64,000 bases of DNA from Saccopteryx bilineata (lineage: Eukaryota; Chordata; Mammalia; Chiroptera; Emballonuridae). Where the stretch lies: assembly GCF_036850765.1 (NCBI RefSeq), contig NC_089493.1, positions 265,038,534 to 265,102,533 on the forward strand. The letters are read 5' to 3'. The notes below the pieces were generated by a model. That model saw only the letters and a list, made by a program, of their open reading frames with translations. It was not told where the DNA came from and did not search any database. Below, piece by piece: positions 59,901 to 64,000 of this stretch. The translations under genes were made by a program, and so were the position numbers. How positions within the stretch are numbered: position 1 is the first letter of the stretch; each line of letters opens with the position of its first letter.

Positions 59901-60693
59901 CCCTGGGCGCCTTGAGAGCGGTGTTCCTCCTCTCTAGAGGCCTAAATACCAGAGAGCCACAGAAAAAGGAGGTGAGCCTTTATCAAGTCTCTGGGCCCCT
60001 TACCACCACCACCCTTTTTGGTTCAAATCAGACAAATTATATTCATTTCCATTTCATTCCACTCAATTCCCAAGGTTCGGTGCTAGAGCCCTCCTTTCTC
60101 TGAGCTCCCAGTTCTACCTCTGAGGCCAAGTACACACTGCATACAGCAAGTGTTAAAGTTTGCTTAACAAGGGAAAAGGCAGGGAACTGCGGAGATGGGG
60201 AGACTGCATCTCTGAGCCCCTAGTTTAAGAGCGCATGGTGAACAAGGCCTGCGGCCTCCCTCAGGGAGCTTCCTTTCGGGGTTGTCTCTGTAGATTTCTT
60301 TTAACCTTTGCTCAGAGACAGGAAGGAGAGCAAGGAGGGGAGAAGGGAACCATTTGGTGAGAAGTGGAGTGGGCTCAGGGTACATGGAGATGAAAATCCC
60401 AGAAAGACAGGAAGCGTAACTCCCTTCCCTGTCTTGGAGTGGAGGGTAGGTGTCAGTGTTGTGACCTCTCTGGTGGGCTGTCTCTCTGAACCCCCCCAGG
60501 ACCCAGTCCCCCGACTTGAGGCTTGGGGCCAGCTGGGAGAGGGGAGGTCTGTCCTCCTGAAGCCCCTGCGGGGCACAGTGAGCACCCTGCCCCATTCTCA
60601 CTCTTACTCACCCAGGCCTGTCCCTGGCCTCAGGCAGATCAGCAGCAGCAATGGTGGCATCAGCAGCCCAGACTGTCCTCCACTGAGCCCCAT
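56968..60693 (-). CDS. UPK3BL1: UPK3BL1, uroplakin 3B-like protein, complete in 6 coding exons
   Basis: Single-pass type I membrane glycoprotein of the uroplakin III family. Its exact role is unclear; relatives build urothelial plaques with uroplakin Ib. Coding exons on the minus strand are 60612-60693, 59405-59563, 58898-59117, 58265-58341, 57886-58006 and 56968-57076. They total 768 bases: 255 residues plus stop, against 263 in human. A hydrophobic signal peptide covers about residues 1-26 (LLMPPLLLLICL). The ectodomain has N-glycosylation sequons at N65, N80, N84 and N132, a C136-C143 pair and the family signature GCNHPLPGPGPYR. The transmembrane helix is about residues 195-219 (VVIIAILSVLLAVLL...). 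A short cytoplasmic tail ends MRRYNTHHMFSPRAVRGS. Start chosen as the only Met before the signal peptide; human has a slightly longer N-terminus. All splice sites are GT-AG and in phase. Confidence 0.95.
58480..58600 (+). repeat. MIR fragment in UPK3BL1 intron 3
   Basis: gctatgacatttcccagctg, tgtggccttaggtgtatccc and ctctctgagcctgtgtcctc are MIR core phrases. Confidence 0.7.
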
Positions 60694-61360
60694 GGGACAA
60701 ACCTTCAACTGTTTGTCCAAGGGTCTGTCTGCAGCATCCAGAGCCCCGAAGCTCCTTCGTCTGGGCTGGGCTGGGGGAGGCTTCTTCTGGCATCTCCTGC
60801 TGCCCCTCCCAGGTGCCCCCCCATCCCAAACAACTGGTTGGACAGGTTTGGGGGCAGAATCTGCTGGCCTCATGAATTTGGCATCGCCAGGGAGGGGTCT
60901 GAAGAAGACAAATCAGTGGCTGCGCCAAGACAAGCCTGGACACCCCCACCCCGACTCTAGGAGAGCCTGGCCAAGGAGGGGCCACAGAGAGGAGGCATCC
61001 CAGGTCCAGGCAGCCCCGGGACAGTCCTGCCACACGCTGTTAAATCTTCTTGTCCAAACAGCCCCCAGCCTGGCAAATAGAGCTCTCCATAGCCCTCCTG
61101 TGCAGAAGGGATTTGCCCTCAGTTTTCTAGATGAAATCTAAAGAGAGGAAGGGGACTTGTTCAAGGTCACCCAGCCAGCCAAGCCAGAGCCCAAATTACA
61201 GGATCACACCCAAAGGCAAGCTTCCCCTTCCTCCATCTGTGGCCACTGCCAGGACTGGACAATCTCTCCTTAACAGAAGATTCCTGGATAGGGCCCAGGG
61301 CAGGTGGGCAGAGCGTGAACTGACCCTATCGCACCTGGATTGGACTGCAGCCCTGCAGGG
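60694..61360. other. UPK3BL1: Upstream region of UPK3BL1
   Basis: GC-rich but without a CpG island or an obvious TATA box. A long plus-strand open frame (60308-61141) overlaps exon 1 in antisense and is not considered coding. The promoter position is unresolved. A MIR-like phrase (ctagatgaaatctaaagaga) is near 61125. Confidence 0.45.
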
Positions 61361-61361
61361 C

Positions 61362-61553
61362 TTTATTATTATTATTATTGATTTTGGAAATACAGAGAGA
61401 GGAAGTTGGGGAGTGCGAGGGACATTTATTTGTTGTTCCACTTAGTTGTGTATTCATTGGTTGCTTCCTGAATGTGCCCTGCCTGGAAATCAAGTCCTCA
61501 ACCTTGTCATATCAGGACAACACTCTAACCGACTGAGCTAACCAGCCAGGTCC
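61362..61553 (-). repeat. Type D SINE, reverse
   Basis: (ATT)n run, gattttggaaatacagagag, tttgttgttccacttagttg, gaatgtgccctgcctgg and the head ending gagctaaccagccagg. Typical short VES-like form. Confidence 0.85.
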
Positions 61554-61564
61554 TTGTAAGGGCT

Positions 61565-62880
61565 TTCTTTAATCCTCCTGCTTTTTACTACAGAAATGGC
61601 CACACCTAAAGAAAAGTTGAAAGAACATATATAGTACAATGAGTGTCAGTATACATAGCCTCCACCCAGATCCTACAATTGTTAATATTTTGCTGCATTT
61701 GCTCTGGATCCCCTCCCTCCTAGGTAGATAGATTTACTATACATATACTATGTTACTCTCTATACATCGGTAGTCTACAGTTAGGCATGCGAAGTAGGAA
61801 CCATAGGCCAGATATTGAAGGTCACCAGGGCAGAAAAGCCCCAGGTGCCTAGCAAGGGACAATTGTAGGGTGGGACTTTGCCCCCAGGATGACCTTTCTT
61901 CCCCTAGCATATTGCTGGTCATGCGATTTAGATCCCCTGACCTTTCATATCACTGGGCACGTGGTCTGGAGCCTCCCTTGGCATATCGCAAGTCAGGCAA
62001 GTAGAAAAAGGGCCCAAGAATGGCCTCATGCCTCCTTTGCATGTCCACTCCCTTAAGTATTAAGCCCTCAAAACAGTGAGGTTCTGGCCTGCACCAAATG
62101 ATCTTGGAAGCAGAGTCTCTGGTCTGTTGGCCACAGAGACAGAGTTTGGGGTCAAACTAGAGACAGCATCCAGGCTTCAGTTATGTTTCAGCTCCAGGCC
62201 AGAAAAGCAGCAAGACCAGGTGGGACAGAGCCATGGTGGACATCTGGACCAGCCGCGATGATTGATGATCCTCTGCCCTGGTGCCGATCAATCAGTGACC
62301 GTGGCCCTGAGGAGACCCATCTGGAACGCTGATGAACAGGCTATTGAGATTCTCCCCTGAGACCTCCAGATAAGCACTCTCAAGGCAGGACTCAGCTCCC
62401 TTCTCCTCCCCCTCTCATTTCTGTCCACACTCCCCTCCCTTTGCCCCTCTCTCTGGGGCCTCTGCTGCCCCCAGGCGCAGTCTCTCTGCCTTTCTTTTTC
62501 CTAAGCTCCAGGGCCCTCCTTCTGCCTCTGTAACTTGCTTCCAGAGCCCGTGCAGCCCAGCTGGCTCACTTCCACGGTGGGCTCCCTCTACCTCTGTGAC
62601 TTTCTAACTAAACTTTTGCATGTATTTAAGTCTTGGCTCTGAATTCTTTCTTAGCCAGAACTCAAGGACCAAGGTGACACCTGGTTCCATTTCACTGCTA
62701 TACACATGTGCATGTACATATAATATACGTGCTTATATAATAGGTTTTTAGATATTACATCTTTTTATATAATATATTAATAAATATATATATTTACATC
62801 TCTCTCTCTCTCTCTCTCTCTCTACCTTTTGAAAAGTAGTTGAAAGCAGACATCACGAACTGGGAAGGGCTTGCCGCATC
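61565..62880 (-). mobile_element. Old L1 antisense fragment split by a possible LTR insertion
   Basis: Left part (61565-61765): gaaatggccacacctaaaga, tcctacaattgttaatattt and tgctgcatttgctctgg. Right part (62695-62880): tatacacatgtgcatgtaca, a (TC)n run at 62803-62823, and gaaagcagacatcacgaact. Both match one old L1 3' region read in reverse. About 930 bp of different sequence lies between. Confidence 0.6.
61775..62695. mobile_element. Candidate class I ERV solo LTR or related insertion
   Basis: Inserted sequence ending with tttaagtcttggctctgaat, tctttcttagccagaactca and gacacctggttcc, which resembles the R/U5 end of mammalian class I LTRs. No viral coding sequence is seen. Short ctatac repeats at both junctions may be target duplications. 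Family not identified. Confidence 0.4.
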
Positions 62881-63394
62881 CCTTTGAATGCTCATTCTTG
62901 CTCATCGGACTCATCTTCTCCCCAGGTCCCCAGAGGTGAGCAGGGCAAGCAAGCATTCTTCTTAATCTCATTAATGCAGATGAAAAAACCTGGCCCCAGC
63001 CAGGAGGGACTTCCTGGGCAGGGCAGCAGCATAGCTGGAAATCAACTGCCCATCTTCTGAGACTCAGGCAAGACTCTTTTCCCTTTTTTCTTCTGCATTT
63101 AATGTGGGAGCAAGTGATTAAGCTTCCCTCTCAAAGTGTGACAGGCTTCGTGGCTGCTCTGCACAGCGCTGCTCGCTGCTTTTCTCTTCATGCCCATCTC
63201 TCGCCTGCTCTTGCCCCTCCCTCAGTTCGGGGTGTGCCTGTATCAGTTAGTGACCTGTGGCAGTTAGGATACATGTTGGGGGGGGGGTTGTCTGTAGGAC
63301 CAAGCACCTTTGTCTCTAGGACCAAGCACAGGGCCCCTAAAGGGGCATCTTTTGTTCCCTGAAATAGCTCCGGAGTAATGAAGGGGAAATGGAT
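62880..63394. other. Intergenic segment, no gene seen
   Basis: An eroded MIR-like phrase near 62950-63050. Otherwise unique sequence with no supported gene. Confidence 0.5.
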
Positions 63395-63605
63395 ACTTTT
63401 TGTTTTTCATAACAGGCCCTTTTCAACTATGCCTGAGTTTACATGAATGAAGTGATTTTTGGAAAACCCGGGGTGGGGACTGGTTGCCAAGGGAACCAAA
63501 GGTGTAATGAGAGGGTTGAAACTACATCCAGGGAGGGAAGGGAGAGAGGCTGGAGGTAGAATTAATCACCAAGGGTCAATGGTTCAATAAAGACACCCCA
63601 AATTC
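63395..63605 (+). mobile_element. Second, truncated copy of the ERVL-type LTR
   Basis: ttttcataacaggccctttt, ctatgcctgagtttacatga, ggttgccaagggaaccaaag, gagggttgaaactac and aattaatcaccaagggtcaa align with the first 200 bp of the LTR at 53.4-54.5 kb. The 3' part of the LTR is missing. Confidence 0.65.
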
Positions 63606-63668
63606 CCAAATACTGAAGAAACCTAAAATACTGAAAAATCAGACTTTTCCTTATTGATTTGAAATACC

Positions 63669-64000
63669 ATTTTTTTATAATAATTTTATTTTTTAAATGG
63701 GGTGACATCAATAAATCAGGATACATATATTCAAAGATAACAAGTCCAGGTTATCTTGTCGTTCAATTATGTTGCATACCCATCACCCAAAGTCAGATTG
63801 TCCTCTGTCACCTTCTATCTAGTTTTCTTTGTGCCCCTCCCCCTCCCCCTTTCCCTCTCCCATTCCCCCCCCCCCCACCCCCCCCCCCCCCCCCCCCCCC
63901 CCCCCGTAATCACCACACTCATCAATGTCTCTTAGTTTCACTTTTATGTCCCACCTACGTATGGAATAATGAATGCAGTTTCTGGTTTTTTCTGATTTAC
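63669..64000 (-). mobile_element. L1 LINE 3' end, antisense, running off the window
   Basis: aatggggtgacatcaataaa, gttatcttgtcgttcaatta, tgcccctccccctccccct and ccacctacgtatggaataat match the L1 at 42.65-42.95 kb almost base for base, but with a much longer poly-C region (63866-63905). The element continues past the right edge. Confidence 0.88.

Noticed and set aside
60308..61141. 277-codon plus-strand open frame, the longest in the window
   Set aside because: It runs antisense through UPK3BL1 exon 1 and its upstream region, has no recognisable domain and a low-complexity GC-driven composition. Its length is explained by few stop codons in GC-rich DNA.

Overview
This window is mammalian nuclear DNA from a bat. 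It holds three protein-coding genes, all on the minus strand, with conserved vertebrate intron-exon structure. The intergenic and intronic DNA is packed with tRNA-derived SINEs whose heads read CCCTGGCCGGTTGGCTCAG or GCCTGACCAGGCGGTGGCGC. These heads are typical of yangochiropteran bats and are unlike the classic Rhin-1 SINE of horseshoe bats. An emballonurid-like bat is my best guess, but that is inference. Non-autonomous hAT and mariner-like DNA transposons fit a bat as well.

Layout, read along the minus strand from high to low coordinates. UPK3BL1 (uroplakin 3B-like) is complete in six coding exons, 60693 to 56968, with a polyadenylation signal at 56867-56872. About 20 kb of intergenic DNA follows (36.3-56.8 kb), mostly SINEs, old L1, Tigger, hAT and ERVL-type LTR sequence, with no gene I can recognise. 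RASA4 (the Ca2+-regulated Ras GTPase-activating protein CAPRI) is complete in 21 coding exons, 35647 to 10493. Every splice junction has a GT donor and AG acceptor in matching phase, giving 802 residues. It has a CpG-island promoter at 35.45-36.25 kb and a polyadenylation signal at 9964-9969. POLR2J (RNA polymerase II subunit RPB11) has coding exons 1-3 in the window (4375 to 331, residues 1-106). Its last short exon lies beyond the left edge.

The three genes are not a pathway: a core polymerase II subunit, a Ca2+-triggered Ras inactivator and a urothelial-type membrane glycoprotein. Their adjacency is the ancestral form of the block that is multiplied on human 7q22 (POLR2J/J2/J3, RASA4/RASA4B, UPK3BL1/2). 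Only one intact copy of each is seen here.

The most unusual structures are in the repeats. One is an L1 chimera at 42.6-43.3 kb that joins an unidentified polyadenylated RNA-like module to an L1 3' end. Three hAT elements keep their 8-bp target duplications and each is split by a later SINE. A truncated 7SL RNA pseudogene sits inside an old L1. A perfect 57-bp tandem duplication lies in a RASA4 intron. I found no prokaryote-type system, CRISPR array or operon, and no convincing unknown protein-coding gene.
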